A stretch of DNA of 34,990 nt from an uncultured Alphaproteobacteria bacterium. GTDB taxonomy: Bacteria; Pseudomonadota; Alphaproteobacteria; GCA-002720895. Positions 10,486 to 19,284 of this stretch are shown one piece after another; position 1 is the first letter of the stretch; each line of letters opens with the position of its first letter. A program made the translations under genes and the position numbers. The notes under the pieces were generated by a model that did no database searches, was not told the origin of the DNA, and saw only the letters and a program-made list of their open reading frames with translations. Location of the stretch: NCBI GenBank assembly GCA_902607475.1, contig CACLKH010000010.1:1-34990 (forward strand), given 5' to 3'.

Positions 10486-13197
10486 TTGAAAAATTTATTT
10501 TTAATTGATGGTTCAGGGTTTATTTTTCGTGCATTTTATGCACTTCCTTTATTAACAAATCCAGAAGGAACTCCTATAAATGCAGTCTATGGATATTGTA
10601 ACATGGTTTTAAATATATATGAAAAATTTAAACCTGAACAAATGATTGTAATTTTTGATACTAAAAAAAAAACATTTCGAAGTGATATTTATAAAGATTA
10701 TAAAAGTAATAGGACAGAGCCTCCAGAAGAATTGATACCTCAGTTTTCAATAATTAGAGATGCTACTGATGCATTACAAATTCCTAGAGTAGAAATGGAT
10801 GGATATGAAGCAGATGATATTATTGCCACATATACAAAAGAAGCTGAAAAAAAAGGTGTATCAGTGACAATTGTATCTTCAGACAAAGATTTGATGCAAC
10901 TAGTTAATAAAAATACAAAGATGTATGATTCAATGAAAAATAATTTTATTGGTATTAAAGAAGTAAAAGAAAAATTTGGAGTTAACCCTTCTAAAATAAT
11001 TGATGTTATGGCTTTAGCTGGCGACAGCATTGATAATGTTCCTGGAGTTTCAGGAATAGGTATCAAAACAGCAGCGGAATTAATAAATAATTTTAATAGT
11101 TTAGAAAATGTATTAGCTAAAGTTAATAAAATAAAACAGCCAAAAAGAAAGCAAATTTTAATTGATGAAAAAGAAAAGGCTTTAATCAGTAAAAAATTAG
11201 TAACTTTAAAAGACAATGTTGATGTAAAAAATAAATATGATTCTAATTTATTTCAAGGTATTAATCAAAAAACAGCATTAAAATTTTTTGAAAAGCACGG
11301 TTTTAAGAATTTAATTTCAAGATTTAGTAGAAAAGATGAAAATAATTCAATTAACCAATCTTCTAAAAAAAAAAATGAAAAATACTTTGTAATACAGTCT
11401 TTAGATGATTTAGAAAATTTAGAAAAAAAAATTCAAAAAACTAAATTACTTTCCGTTGATACTGAGACAAACTCATTAAACGCAAATTTAGCAGAACTTG
11501 TGGGGATTTCATTATCAACAACTAAAAATGAAGCTTTTTATTTACCATTTAAACATAGTTTAAGTAATGATAATAAATTTAAAAATTTAGATTTAAAAAA
11601 ATGTTTACCAACTCTAAAAAAAATTCTTGAGGAAAAGTCTGTAGTAAAAGTAGGACATAATATTAAGTATGATAAAATTATTTTATCAAATATTGGAATT
11701 AACTTAAATCCAATAGATGACACCATGCTTTTGTCCTATGTTTTAGATGCAGGAAAATTTAGACATAACTTAGATGATTTAGCAAAAATTTACTTAGATC
11801 ATGAAACAATAAAATATAAAGATATTGTTGGAGTAGGAAAAAAAGAAAAGACATTTGATGAGGTTAATATAAATGATGCATATATTTATGCTGCAGAAGA
11901 TTCAGATGTAACATTTCAGTTATATAAAATATTAAAAAAAAGAATTATTTCAGAAAAACTTTCTAACGTTTACGAATGTATTGAGAAACCACTTATTAAT
12001 GTTTTAGCTAAAATGGAAAAAGAAGGTATTAAAATTGATATAAAACAATTAAAAGATTTAAGCTCATTTTTTCAAAAAAAATTATTAAAAATAGAAAAAG
12101 AAATTTTTAAATTATCGAGTATAGAATTTAATATTGCCTCACCTAAACAATTAGGAGAAATATTATTTGACAAACTGTGTTTTGAAGGTGGAAAAAAAGG
12201 TAAAAGAGGGGCATATAGTACTAGTGTAGATGTTTTAGAAAATTTATCTTACCAAGGACATAAGATTGCAGATTTTCTTTTAGAATGGAGACAAATATCA
12301 AAATTAATAAATACTTATACAGATTCTTTAATTAATGAAGTTAATAAAAAAACATTAAGAATACATACTTCTTATTCTATGGCTGCTACAAGTACAGGAA
12401 GATTATCATCAACTGATCCAAATTTACAAAATATTCCAATAAGAACTGATGAAGGAAAAAAAATAAGAAATGCATTTATATCTGAGAAAGGTTTTAAATT
12501 AGTATCTTTAGATTATTCTCAAATTGAATTAAGGTTATTGGCCCATATAGGAAAAGTTGAAGATTTAAAAAAAGCATTTGATCAAAATATAGATATTCAT
12601 AAGAAAACAGCTTCTCAAATTTTTAATGTAGAATTAAAAGATGTTGATGATGATTTAAGAAGAAAAGCAAAAACAATAAATTATGGTATTATTTATGGAA
12701 TTAGTGCATTTGGACTTGCAAAACAATTAAAGATTCAAAGATCTGAAGCAGATTTAATTTTAAAAGAGTATTTTAAAAATTATAAAGGAATATTAAGTTA
12801 TATTGATGAAATAACTAATTTTTGTAAAAAAAATGGATTTGTTAAAACATTATTTGGAAGAAAATGTTATATTGATGGAATTAATAATAAAAATCCCAAT
12901 TTTAGGAATTTTGCAGTTAGAGCTGCTATTAATGCGCCAATTCAAGGTTCCGCAGCAGATATTATAAAAAAAGCTATGATAAATATAGATAAATTTCTTG
13001 AGGAAAAAAAAACTAAATCAAAAATGATTTTACAAGTTCATGATGAATTATTATTTGAAATGAGTGAATCAGAAATTAATCATCTTTCAATGGATATAAA
13101 AAAAATAATGGAAAACGCGTCTTTACCAGAAGTAAAATTAGACATACCATTAATAGTTGACATCGGAGAGGGATTTAGTTGGGCAGAGGCTCACTAA
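10486..13197 (+). CDS. polA: DNA polymerase I
   Basis: A full-length three-domain enzyme (903 aa) for Okazaki fragment maturation and repair synthesis. The 5'-3' nuclease domain (about 1-290) starts LFLIDGSGFIFRAF and includes DGYEADDIIAT. The 3'-5' exonuclease (about 305-490) retains Exo I SVDTETNS (Asp near 324) and the Exo III-like YAAEDSDVT, so proofreading looks intact. The polymerase domain has motif A LDYSQIELRLLAHIG (Asp near 675), O-helix RRKAKTINYGIIYGIS, and motif C QVHDELLFE near 851. The start is TTG at 10486: an in-frame TAG ends 6 bp upstream, and the conserved N-terminus begins at once, so no other standard start fits. chvI follows after 13 bp. Confidence 0.97.
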   Translation: MKNLFLIDGSGFIFRAFYALPLLTNPEGTPINAVYGYCNMVLNIYEKFKPEQMIVIFDTKKKTFRSDIYKDYKSNRTEPPEELIPQFSIIRDATDALQIPRVEMDGYEADDIIATYTKEAEKKGVSVTIVSSDKDLMQLVNKNTKMYDSMKNNFIGIKEVKEKFGVNPSKIIDVMALAGDSIDNVPGVSGIGIKTAAELINNFNSLENVLAKVNKIKQPKRKQILIDEKEKALISKKLVTLKDNVDVKNKYDSNLFQGINQKTALKFFEKHGFKNLISRFSRKDENNSINQSSKKKNEKYFVIQSLDDLENLEKKIQKTKLLSVDTETNSLNANLAELVGISLSTTKNEAFYLPFKHSLSNDNKFKNLDLKKCLPTLKKILEEKSVVKVGHNIKYDKIILSNIGINLNPIDDTMLLSYVLDAGKFRHNLDDLAKIYLDHETIKYKDIVGVGKKEKTFDEVNINDAYIYAAEDSDVTFQLYKILKKRIISEKLSNVYECIEKPLINVLAKMEKEGIKIDIKQLKDLSSFFQKKLLKIEKEIFKLSSIEFNIASPKQLGEILFDKLCFEGGKKGKRGAYSTSVDVLENLSYQGHKIADFLLEWRQISKLINTYTDSLINEVNKKTLRIHTSYSMAATSTGRLSSTDPNLQNIPIRTDEGKKIRNAFISEKGFKLVSLDYSQIELRLLAHIGKVEDLKKAFDQNIDIHKKTASQIFNVELKDVDDDLRRKAKTINYGIIYGISAFGLAKQLKIQRSEADLILKEYFKNYKGILSYIDEITNFCKKNGFVKTLFGRKCYIDGINNKNPNFRNFAVRAAINAPIQGSAADIIKKAMINIDKFLEEKKTKSKMILQVHDELLFEMSESEINHLSMDIKKIMENASLPEVKLDIPLIVDIGEGFSWAEAH

Positions 13198-13210
13198 ATT
13201 AGTATTTAAT

Positions 13211-13915
13211 ATGAAAAATAATGTTTTTTTAATTGATGATGATAAAAATATATTAACATCAGTTTCCATGTTATTAGAATCTGAAGGTTACAAAGTTAAA
13301 ACATTTTCTGATGGAGAATCCGGTTTAAAAGCAATACTAGAAAATCATCCAGATATAGCTGTTGTTGATGTAAAGATGCCCAGATTAGACGGAATTGAAC
13401 TATTAAAAAAATTAAGAAAAACATCAGATATGCCAGTTATTTTTTTAACTTCAAAAGATACAGAAATTGATGAATTATTAGGTTTAAAAATAGGAGCAGA
13501 TGATTATATTACAAAGCCATTTTCTCAGAAAATTTTAATTGAAAGAATAAGAGTTTTAATTAAAAGATCTGAATTAAAAGATGAAAAAGGAAAAAATAAA
13601 ATTAATGATAAAAATTCTTTAAAAGTAGGCAGTATATTTTTAGATACAGAAAAATATATGTGTAAATGGAAAAATAAAACTGTGAATTTAACTGTAACAG
13701 AATTTTTACTAATAAAATCATTGGTAGAAAAAATTGGAACAGTTAAATCAAGAGATCAATTAATTCTTTCAGCATTTGGAGAAGATAAGGAAAATATTGA
13801 TGATAGAGCGATTGACCATCATTTTAAAAGAATAAGAAAAAAATTTAAAAACAGTGATAATAATTTTAATTCTATAGTCACAATTTACGGTGGTGGGTAT
13901 AAATTTTCTGAATAA
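13211..13915 (+). CDS. chvI: Response regulator, ChvI-type (OmpR family)
   Basis: A 234-residue DNA-binding response regulator. The receiver domain (about 1-120) has the acidic triad FLIDDDKN, the phosphorylation site VVDVKMPRLDG, the conserved Thr/Ser switch FLTSKD, and the Lys in ITKPFS. The C-terminal winged helix (about 137-234) includes TVTEFLLIKSL and RAIDHHFKRIRKKF. I chose ATG at 13211, where the conserved receiver begins; a TTG at 13157 in the same frame would add an unconserved tail inside polA. With ChvG it forms the alphaproteobacterial system that responds to acidity, envelope stress or host contact in rhizobia. The kinase gene follows after 12 bp. Confidence 0.93.
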   Translation: MKNNVFLIDDDKNILTSVSMLLESEGYKVKTFSDGESGLKAILENHPDIAVVDVKMPRLDGIELLKKLRKTSDMPVIFLTSKDTEIDELLGLKIGADDYITKPFSQKILIERIRVLIKRSELKDEKGKNKINDKNSLKVGSIFLDTEKYMCKWKNKTVNLTVTEFLLIKSLVEKIGTVKSRDQLILSAFGEDKENIDDRAIDHHFKRIRKKFKNSDNNFNSIVTIYGGGYKFSE

Positions 13916-13927
13916 AAATTTATAACA

Positions 13928-15514
13928 ATGTTCAGAAATAAAATAACTATATCACCATTACTGTTAAGATTATTAACGTTAAATATTTTAGCTCTTTTCT
14001 TTTTGTTAGGAGGATTGTTTTCTATCGATAGATATCAACAAACTTTACAAGAAAATGAATTTAAAAAATTAGAAGATGAAGGTAGAATTCTCTCTCAAGC
14101 AGTTGGAAGAACTATATTGCCAATTGATGATTTAAGATCTCAAGTTATTATTACTAGAGAAGCACAGGAAACTATTGGGTATTTGCTTAGTCAAAGTAGA
14201 GTAAGAATTAGATTATTTTCTTATCAAGGAGACTTACTAGCTGATTCTGAAAGATCTGTTGGATTTCATACAAGAATTAAATCTATTGAATTACCATCTT
14301 TAGAAAAAAAAAATATTTTTAGAATTTTTTTTGAAAAAGTTTATTCTTATATTTCTCTCTTCCTCGTTAAAACAAGTAAATTAAATATTTATAAAGAAAA
14401 CACATTACAACAAGCAGAAGATTATGAAGAAGTTTTGAATGCTTTATATGGTGAAGAAACTAGACTTTTAAGACAATTAGAAAGTGGGAAAAAATTATTT
14501 GGAGTTGCTTTACCAGTTCAATCATACAAAAAAATAACAGGAGCTATTTTATTAACATTTGATAGTACAAACATTGAGAATAAACTTAAAGATTTTCGTT
14601 TTGAGGTTTTTAAGATTTTCTTTTTAGCTTTATTTTTAACTATATGTGTTTCAATTTATTTATCTACAAATATAGTTAAACCTATAAGAAAGTTAGCGAA
14701 CGCAACAAGAAATATAAATCCATCTGACGGAAGAAAGATATCTGTACCACAATTTTCCGATAGAAAAGATGAGATAAGTGAATTATCAGTTTCAATTAAA
14801 GAAATGTTAAACTCAATTTGGAATCGAATGGATGCAATAGAAAATTTTGCTGCAGATGTAGCTCATGAAATTAAAAATCCACTAACATCATTAAAAAGCG
14901 CAATTGAAGTTGTTAATAATACAAAAGATAAAAAACAAATAAATAAACTTACAAAAATTATTAACCAGGATGTACAAAGATTGGACCGTTTAGTTACAGA
15001 TATTTCTAATGCATCGAGGTTAGATGCAGAGTTATCAAGAGAAAAAATGCAAAAAATTAATATAAAAAAAATATTAGAAGAAACTGTAGATTTTTATAAT
15101 AGAGAAAAAAATAAAATCTTATTTAATTTTACAAGAAATTTTAATTATTTTATTTATGGAAATAAAGAAAGATTATCTCAAGTTTTTAATAATTTAATAG
15201 ATAACGCTTTATCTTTTAATAAAAAAAATAAAAAAATTCAGATTTTTTTAAAAAGTAATAAAGATAAAGTATTTGTTGAAATTAAGGATTATGGGCCTGG
15301 TATACATATAAATAATTTTAATAAAATTTTTGAAAGATTTTATACAGAAAGACCATCTCATGAAAAATTTGGAAATCATTCAGGCCTTGGATTAAGTATA
15401 GTAAAACAAATATTAGACGTGCATAGAGGATTGATTAAAGTAGAAAATAGACTAAATAAAAATAAAAAAACTATTGGAGCCAAATTTATAATAACTCTTC
15501 AAAAAATTATTTAG
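13928..15514 (+). CDS. chvG: Sensor histidine kinase, ChvG-type
   Basis: A 528-residue inner-membrane kinase. TM1 is at about 11-32 and TM2 at about 226-247, with a periplasmic sensor domain of about 190 residues between them, consistent with the ChvG stimulus-sensing domain. A HAMP linker (about 248-300) follows. The dimerisation box ADVAHEIKNPLTSLKSA holds the phospho-accepting His near 312. The ATPase domain has the N-box NNLIDNALSF, G1 IKDYGPGIH and G2 HSGLGLSIVKQI. It is co-transcribed with chvI. In many alphaproteobacteria hprK and PTS genes come next; here ahcY follows directly. Confidence 0.94.
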   Translation: MFRNKITISPLLLRLLTLNILALFFLLGGLFSIDRYQQTLQENEFKKLEDEGRILSQAVGRTILPIDDLRSQVIITREAQETIGYLLSQSRVRIRLFSYQGDLLADSERSVGFHTRIKSIELPSLEKKNIFRIFFEKVYSYISLFLVKTSKLNIYKENTLQQAEDYEEVLNALYGEETRLLRQLESGKKLFGVALPVQSYKKITGAILLTFDSTNIENKLKDFRFEVFKIFFLALFLTICVSIYLSTNIVKPIRKLANATRNINPSDGRKISVPQFSDRKDEISELSVSIKEMLNSIWNRMDAIENFAADVAHEIKNPLTSLKSAIEVVNNTKDKKQINKLTKIINQDVQRLDRLVTDISNASRLDAELSREKMQKINIKKILEETVDFYNREKNKILFNFTRNFNYFIYGNKERLSQVFNNLIDNALSFNKKNKKIQIFLKSNKDKVFVEIKDYGPGIHINNFNKIFERFYTERPSHEKFGNHSGLGLSIVKQILDVHRGLIKVENRLNKNKKTIGAKFIITLQKII

Positions 15515-15570
15515 TATAGCTATATTATTTAGATTGATTATGAAATTTTTTTTATTAAGTTCTATTTGTC

Positions 15571-16857
15571 ATGGCAAATTATAAAGTAAAAGATATAAAA
15601 CTTGCTGATTGGGGTAGGAAAGAAATAAGTATTGCTGAAACTGAAATGCCTGGTTTGATGTCATTAAGAAAAGAATACAAAAATAAAAAACCATTAAATG
15701 GTGCGAGAATTTTAGGTTGTTTACATATGACTATACAAACGGCAGTTCTAATAGAAACACTAATTAATTTAGGAGCTGAAGTTAGATGGAGTTCATGTAA
15801 TATTTTTTCAACTCAAGATCACGCAGCAGCTGCTATCGCAAAAAGAGGTATCCCAGTTTTTGCTTGGAAGGGAATGACAGACGAAGAATTTTGGTGGTGT
15901 ATAGATCAAACAATAATTGGAGAAAAAAATTGGAAACCAAATTTAATTTTAGATGACGGAGGAGATCTGACTAAAGTAATGCATGAGAAATATAAAAATA
16001 TTCTTAAATCTGTGAAAGGCTTATCTGAAGAAACTACAACCGGAGTTCGTAGATTATATGATATGGAAAAAAAAAATAAATTATTAGTACCAGCAATTAA
16101 TGTCAATGATAGTGTTACAAAATCAAAATTTGATAATTTGTATGGATGTAGAGAAAGTTTAGTTGATGGAATTAGAAGAGCAACCGATGTTATGCTTTCA
16201 GGTAAAGTAGCAGTAGTGTGTGGATATGGAGATGTAGGTAAAGGATCTGCTGCTAGCTTGAGAAATGGTGGTGCAAGAGTAATGGTTACTGAAATTGATC
16301 CAATTTGCGCTTTACAAGCATCTATGGAAGGATATGAAGTTGTCAAAATTGAAGATGTATTAACAAAAGGAGATATTTTTTGTACAGCAACAGGAAATGT
16401 AGATGTTATTACATTAGAACACATGAGAAAAATGAAAGATAGAGCGATTGTTTGTAATATAGGACATTTTGATAGTGAAATACAAATTGATGCATTAAAA
16501 AATTATAAATGGGATGAAATTAAACCACAAGTAGATGAAGTTCAATTTCCAGATGGAAAAAAATTAATAATTTTATCAAAAGGAAGATTAGTAAATTTAG
16601 GAAACGCAACAGGACACCCAAGTTTTGTTATGAGTGCTTCTTTTACAAATCAAGTTTTAGCACAAATAGAATTATGGACAAAATCTGAATCCTATAATAA
16701 AAAAGTATATGTTTTACCTAAAGAACTAGACGAAAAAGTAGCAGAATTACATTTAGGTAAACTAGGTTCTAAATTAACTAAATTAACAAAAAAACAAGCC
16801 AAATATATTGACGTAAAAGCCAACGGTCCATTTAAACCAAATTACTATAGATATTAA
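15571..16857 (+). CDS. ahcY: S-adenosylhomocysteine hydrolase
   Basis: AhcY splits S-adenosylhomocysteine to adenosine and homocysteine, clearing the by-product of methylation. The NAD-binding motif is [13 protein letters not shown]; the substrate domain includes [18 protein letters not shown] and [10 protein letters not shown]; the C-terminus KPNYYRY is the conserved lid tail. At 428 aa it is the short form and lacks the roughly 40-residue insert of many bacterial AhcYs. The 56-bp leader holds a TATAGCTATA palindrome; I see no SAH or SAM riboswitch. metZ elsewhere in the window acts on the same methionine-homocysteine pool. Confidence 0.98.
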   Translation: MANYKVKDIKLADWGRKEISIAETEMPGLMSLRKEYKNKKPLNGARILGCLHMTIQTAVLIETLINLGAEVRWSSCNIFSTQDHAAAAIAKRGIPVFAWKGMTDEEFWWCIDQTIIGEKNWKPNLILDDGGDLTKVMHEKYKNILKSVKGLSEETTTGVRRLYDMEKKNKLLVPAINVNDSVTKSKFDNLYGCRESLVDGIRRATDVMLSGKVAVVCGYGDVGKGSAASLRNGGARVMVTEIDPICALQASMEGYEVVKIEDVLTKGDIFCTATGNVDVITLEHMRKMKDRAIVCNIGHFDSEIQIDALKNYKWDEIKPQVDEVQFPDGKKLIILSKGRLVNLGNATGHPSFVMSASFTNQVLAQIELWTKSESYNKKVYVLPKELDEKVAELHLGKLGSKLTKLTKKQAKYIDVKANGPFKPNYYRY

Positions 16858-16873
16858 TAGTATATTGTAAATT

Positions 16874-17275
16874 ATTAAAATTTTAATCACATCATTAAAA
16901 AAGACAGAAAAGTTAGCTAATCAACTTGCAGCTAAATCAAAAATAGATGATATTTATTTTTTACGAGGGGAATTAGGATCTGGGAAAACAACATTTGCAC
17001 GTTTTTTTATCCGAGAAGTTGCTAGATTAAATAAAAAAAAAATTAAAGAACCAATAACCAGTCCAACATATAATTTAATTAATAATTACAATTGTGGTAA
17101 TAATATTAATATTTGCCACGTAGATCTTTATAGAATGAAAACTATTAAAGAAATAGAAAAAATAGGTTTTTTTGAAGAGATAGAAAATAAAATAGTTTTA
17201 ATAGAATGGCCTGAAAAAATAGAGAAAATATTAAAAAAAAAAATAGATATTTTATTTATTAGAAAAAAAAAGTAA
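16874..17275 (+). CDS. tsaE: tRNA threonylcarbamoyladenosine biosynthesis ATPase TsaE (apparent ATT start)
   Basis: TsaE is the ATPase partner of TsaB and TsaD in making t6A37 on ANN-decoding tRNAs. About 133 aa, with P-loop GELGSGKTT (Lys38), SPTYNL at the switch position, HVDLYR (82-87) and VLIEWPEK, all TsaE hallmarks, and a TAA stop at 17273. Its frame opens after a TAA at 16868 and has no ATG, GTG or TTG before the P-loop. ATT at 16874 (or 16871) gives the expected N-terminus (M/I-KILITSLKKTEKLA...). It lies 16 bp after ahcY and 7 bp before the amgK-like gene, the normal alphaproteobacterial position. A sequencing error cannot be excluded. Confidence 0.88.
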   Translation: MKILITSLKKTEKLANQLAAKSKIDDIYFLRGELGSGKTTFARFFIREVARLNKKKIKEPITSPTYNLINNYNCGNNINICHVDLYRMKTIKEIEKIGFFEEIENKIVLIEWPEKIEKILKKKIDILFIRKKK

Positions 17276-17282
17276 AAATTTT

Positions 17283-18266
17283 ATGGATATTTCTATTTTT
17301 AAAAAAAGCGGTATCAATGATTTTAAATTAAAACCAATTAAATCTGATGCATCATTCAGAAAATATTTTCGCGTTATTATTAAAAATCAGAAAAAAAAAT
17401 TATTGTTAGTTAATTCTCCAAAGAAAACTGAAAATAATTTGGGATATTTAAAAACTACAAGTATTTTAGAAAAAATGAATTTATCAGTTCCCAAAATTAT
17501 TAATTTTGATATTTCCAAAGATTTTTTTTTGATTGAAGATTTTGGTATAAATACATATACAAATTCATTAAAAAATGGGGAAAGTGAATTTAAGCTTTAT
17601 AATTTAGCTACGGATATTTTGTTACATATAAATAAACATTCAAAAAGTCTAGAAAAAGAATTGCCAAAATATACAAATAAAAAATTAATAGACGAAGTTT
17701 TGTTATTTTTAAAATGGTATTGGCCTGCAATTTATAAAAAACCACCAAAAAAAAGAGTTATTAGTGAATTTGTTAAAATTTGGGAAAATTTATTAAATAA
17801 GAATTTAAAAACAAAAAAAGTATTAGTGCATAGGGATTTTCATATAGATAATCTTTTTTTTCTTAAGAATAGACAAAATCTTAAAGCTTGTGGTTTAATT
17901 GATTTTCAAGATGCAGTTATTGGGCCATCTTCATATGATTTAGTATCACTTTTAGAAGATTCTCGAAGAGATGTGGATAAAAATATTATTTCTAAAATGT
18001 ATAGAAAATTTATAAAAAAGTTATCAAAAAAAGAAAAAGAAAATTTTACTAAAGAATATGAAATTTTAGCAGCTAACCGTCATTTAAAAGTTATTGGTAT
18101 TTTTTCTAGGTTATATATGCGAGATAAAAAAAAAAATTATTTGAAACATATTCCAAGATTGTGGAGATTAACAGAACAAAATTTAAATTTTAATTCATTA
18201 AGTGAATTAAATAAGTGGATTAATAATTTTTTTCCAAAAAAATTTAGAATTAAACCAAGGATTTAA
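17283..18266 (+). CDS. amgK: Aminoglycoside-phosphotransferase-like sugar kinase, AmgK-like
   Basis: A 327-residue kinase of the APH/choline kinase fold. The N-lobe has SDASFRKYFRV; the catalytic loop is VHRDFHIDNLFF (around 187-198); the metal-binding Asp lies in GLIDFQDAVIGP. AmgK phosphorylates the anomeric position of N-acetylmuramic acid or GlcNAc in the peptidoglycan-recycling route that bypasses de novo UDP-MurNAc synthesis. The following gene, one base after the stop, is a MurU-like nucleotidyltransferase, the next enzyme of that route, which supports the call. The symbol is assigned from this pairing and from the locus order; substrate is inferred. Confidence 0.82.
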   Translation: MDISIFKKSGINDFKLKPIKSDASFRKYFRVIIKNQKKKLLLVNSPKKTENNLGYLKTTSILEKMNLSVPKIINFDISKDFFLIEDFGINTYTNSLKNGESEFKLYNLATDILLHINKHSKSLEKELPKYTNKKLIDEVLLFLKWYWPAIYKKPPKKRVISEFVKIWENLLNKNLKTKKVLVHRDFHIDNLFFLKNRQNLKACGLIDFQDAVIGPSSYDLVSLLEDSRRDVDKNIISKMYRKFIKKLSKKEKENFTKEYEILAANRHLKVIGIFSRLYMRDKKKNYLKHIPRLWRLTEQNLNFNSLSELNKWINNFFPKKFRIKPRI

Positions 18267-18267
18267 T

Positions 18268-18948
18268 ATGGGTATCTCAACAATCATGATTCTTGCAGCT
18301 GGTCTTGGTAAGAGAATGAAATTATATACGAAGAATATTCCAAAACCATTAATAAAAATTAGAGGTGAAACTTTAATTGAAAAAATAATAAAAAAATTAG
18401 AAATTAAAGGTTTTAAAAAAGTAGTTATAAATATTTTTTATTTAAAAAATAAAATAAAAAAAGAATTAACTAATAAATTTAAAATAAAAATTCATTATTC
18501 TGAGGAAAAAGTTTTATTAAACACAGGGGGTGGAATTAAAAATGCTATAAAAATTTTAAAGGTAAAAGAATTTTTTGTCATTAATAGTGATATTATTTGG
18601 GAAGAAAAAACAGATAGCCCTTTTGATCAATTAAATAAGTTTTGGAATAAAGATAAGATGGATGCTCTTTTATTATTATACCCAAAAAAGAAAAAAATAG
18701 GCGACTATAATATAAATAAATCAAATAGGATTATTTCTAATAAAAATAAACCGAAGTATATTTTTACAGGTATACAGATTCTTAAATCTAAAATTTTTTT
18801 AAAAAAAAGAGAAAAAATTTTTCATTTATCATCAATTTATGAGCAATTAATTGAAAAAAAAAGACTTTTTGGCTTAGTTTACAACGGAAAATGGTTTCAT
18901 ATTGGTACATTAGAAAGTTTGAAAGAATATGAAAAAATGTTAAAATGA
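18268..18948 (+). CDS. murU: Sugar-1-phosphate nucleotidyltransferase, MurU-like
   Basis: A 226-residue GT-A-fold nucleotidyltransferase. The N-terminal signature is MILAAGLGKRM with the following KPLIKIRGETLIE; NTGGGIKNA is the nucleoside/sugar loop; VINSDIIWE carries the metal-binding Asp; WFHIGTLESL is the C-terminal end of the fold. MurU makes UDP-MurNAc from MurNAc-1-phosphate and UTP in cell-wall recycling. It is translationally coupled to the amgK-like gene (TAATATG junction). trxA follows 13 bp downstream, at the point where addB and addA stand in many alphaproteobacteria. Confidence 0.83.
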   Translation: MGISTIMILAAGLGKRMKLYTKNIPKPLIKIRGETLIEKIIKKLEIKGFKKVVINIFYLKNKIKKELTNKFKIKIHYSEEKVLLNTGGGIKNAIKILKVKEFFVINSDIIWEEKTDSPFDQLNKFWNKDKMDALLLLYPKKKKIGDYNINKSNRIISNKNKPKYIFTGIQILKSKIFLKKREKIFHLSSIYEQLIEKKRLFGLVYNGKWFHIGTLESLKEYEKMLK

Positions 18949-18961
18949 TTTTTTTTTTACT

Positions 18962-19282
18962 ATGAGCATACAATCAATAAAAGAATCTTCTTTTGAAGAT
19001 GAAGTTGTTAATTCAGATACTCCAGTTTTAATAGATTTTTGGGCAGAGTGGTGTGGTCCTTGTAAAGAAATTTCTTCTGTTTTGGAGGAAATTGCTGATG
19101 AAATGAAAAATAAATTAAAAATTGTAAAAATAAATATCGATGAAAATCCAAATATACCAAATCAATATGGAATTCAAAGCATACCTACATTAATAATTTT
19201 TAAAAAAGGGGAACCAATAGCAACAAAGGTTGGTAGCGGTATAAAGTCAGAATTACTAACTTGGATTGAAAGATCAATATAA
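18962..19282 (+). CDS. trxA: Thioredoxin
   Basis: A 106-residue classical cytosolic thioredoxin, a general disulfide reductant. The active site is WCGPC (Trp30, Cys31, Cys34) in IDFWAEWCGPCKEIS; the cis-proline loop is QSIPTLIIF; no signal peptide. It converges on folC with a 2-bp gap, the same relative placement as in other alphaproteobacteria but without addAB before it. Confidence 0.97.
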   Translation: MSIQSIKESSFEDEVVNSDTPVLIDFWAEWCGPCKEISSVLEEIADEMKNKLKIVKINIDENPNIPNQYGIQSIPTLIIFKKGEPIATKVGSGIKSELLTWIERSI

Positions 19283-19284
19283 AA

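Noticed and set aside
13157-13210. Longer chvI reading frame starting at TTG 13157
   Set aside because: It would add 18 unconserved residues inside the polA 3' end. The receiver domain begins exactly at the ATG at 13211.
15515-15570. SAH or SAM riboswitch before ahcY
   Set aside because: The leader is 56 bases and shows only a short TATAGCTATA palindrome, without the conserved pseudoknot elements of these riboswitches.
15906-16424. Long reading frame opposite ahcY
   Set aside because: A shadow of the highly conserved ahcY sequence, with low-complexity composition and no motif.
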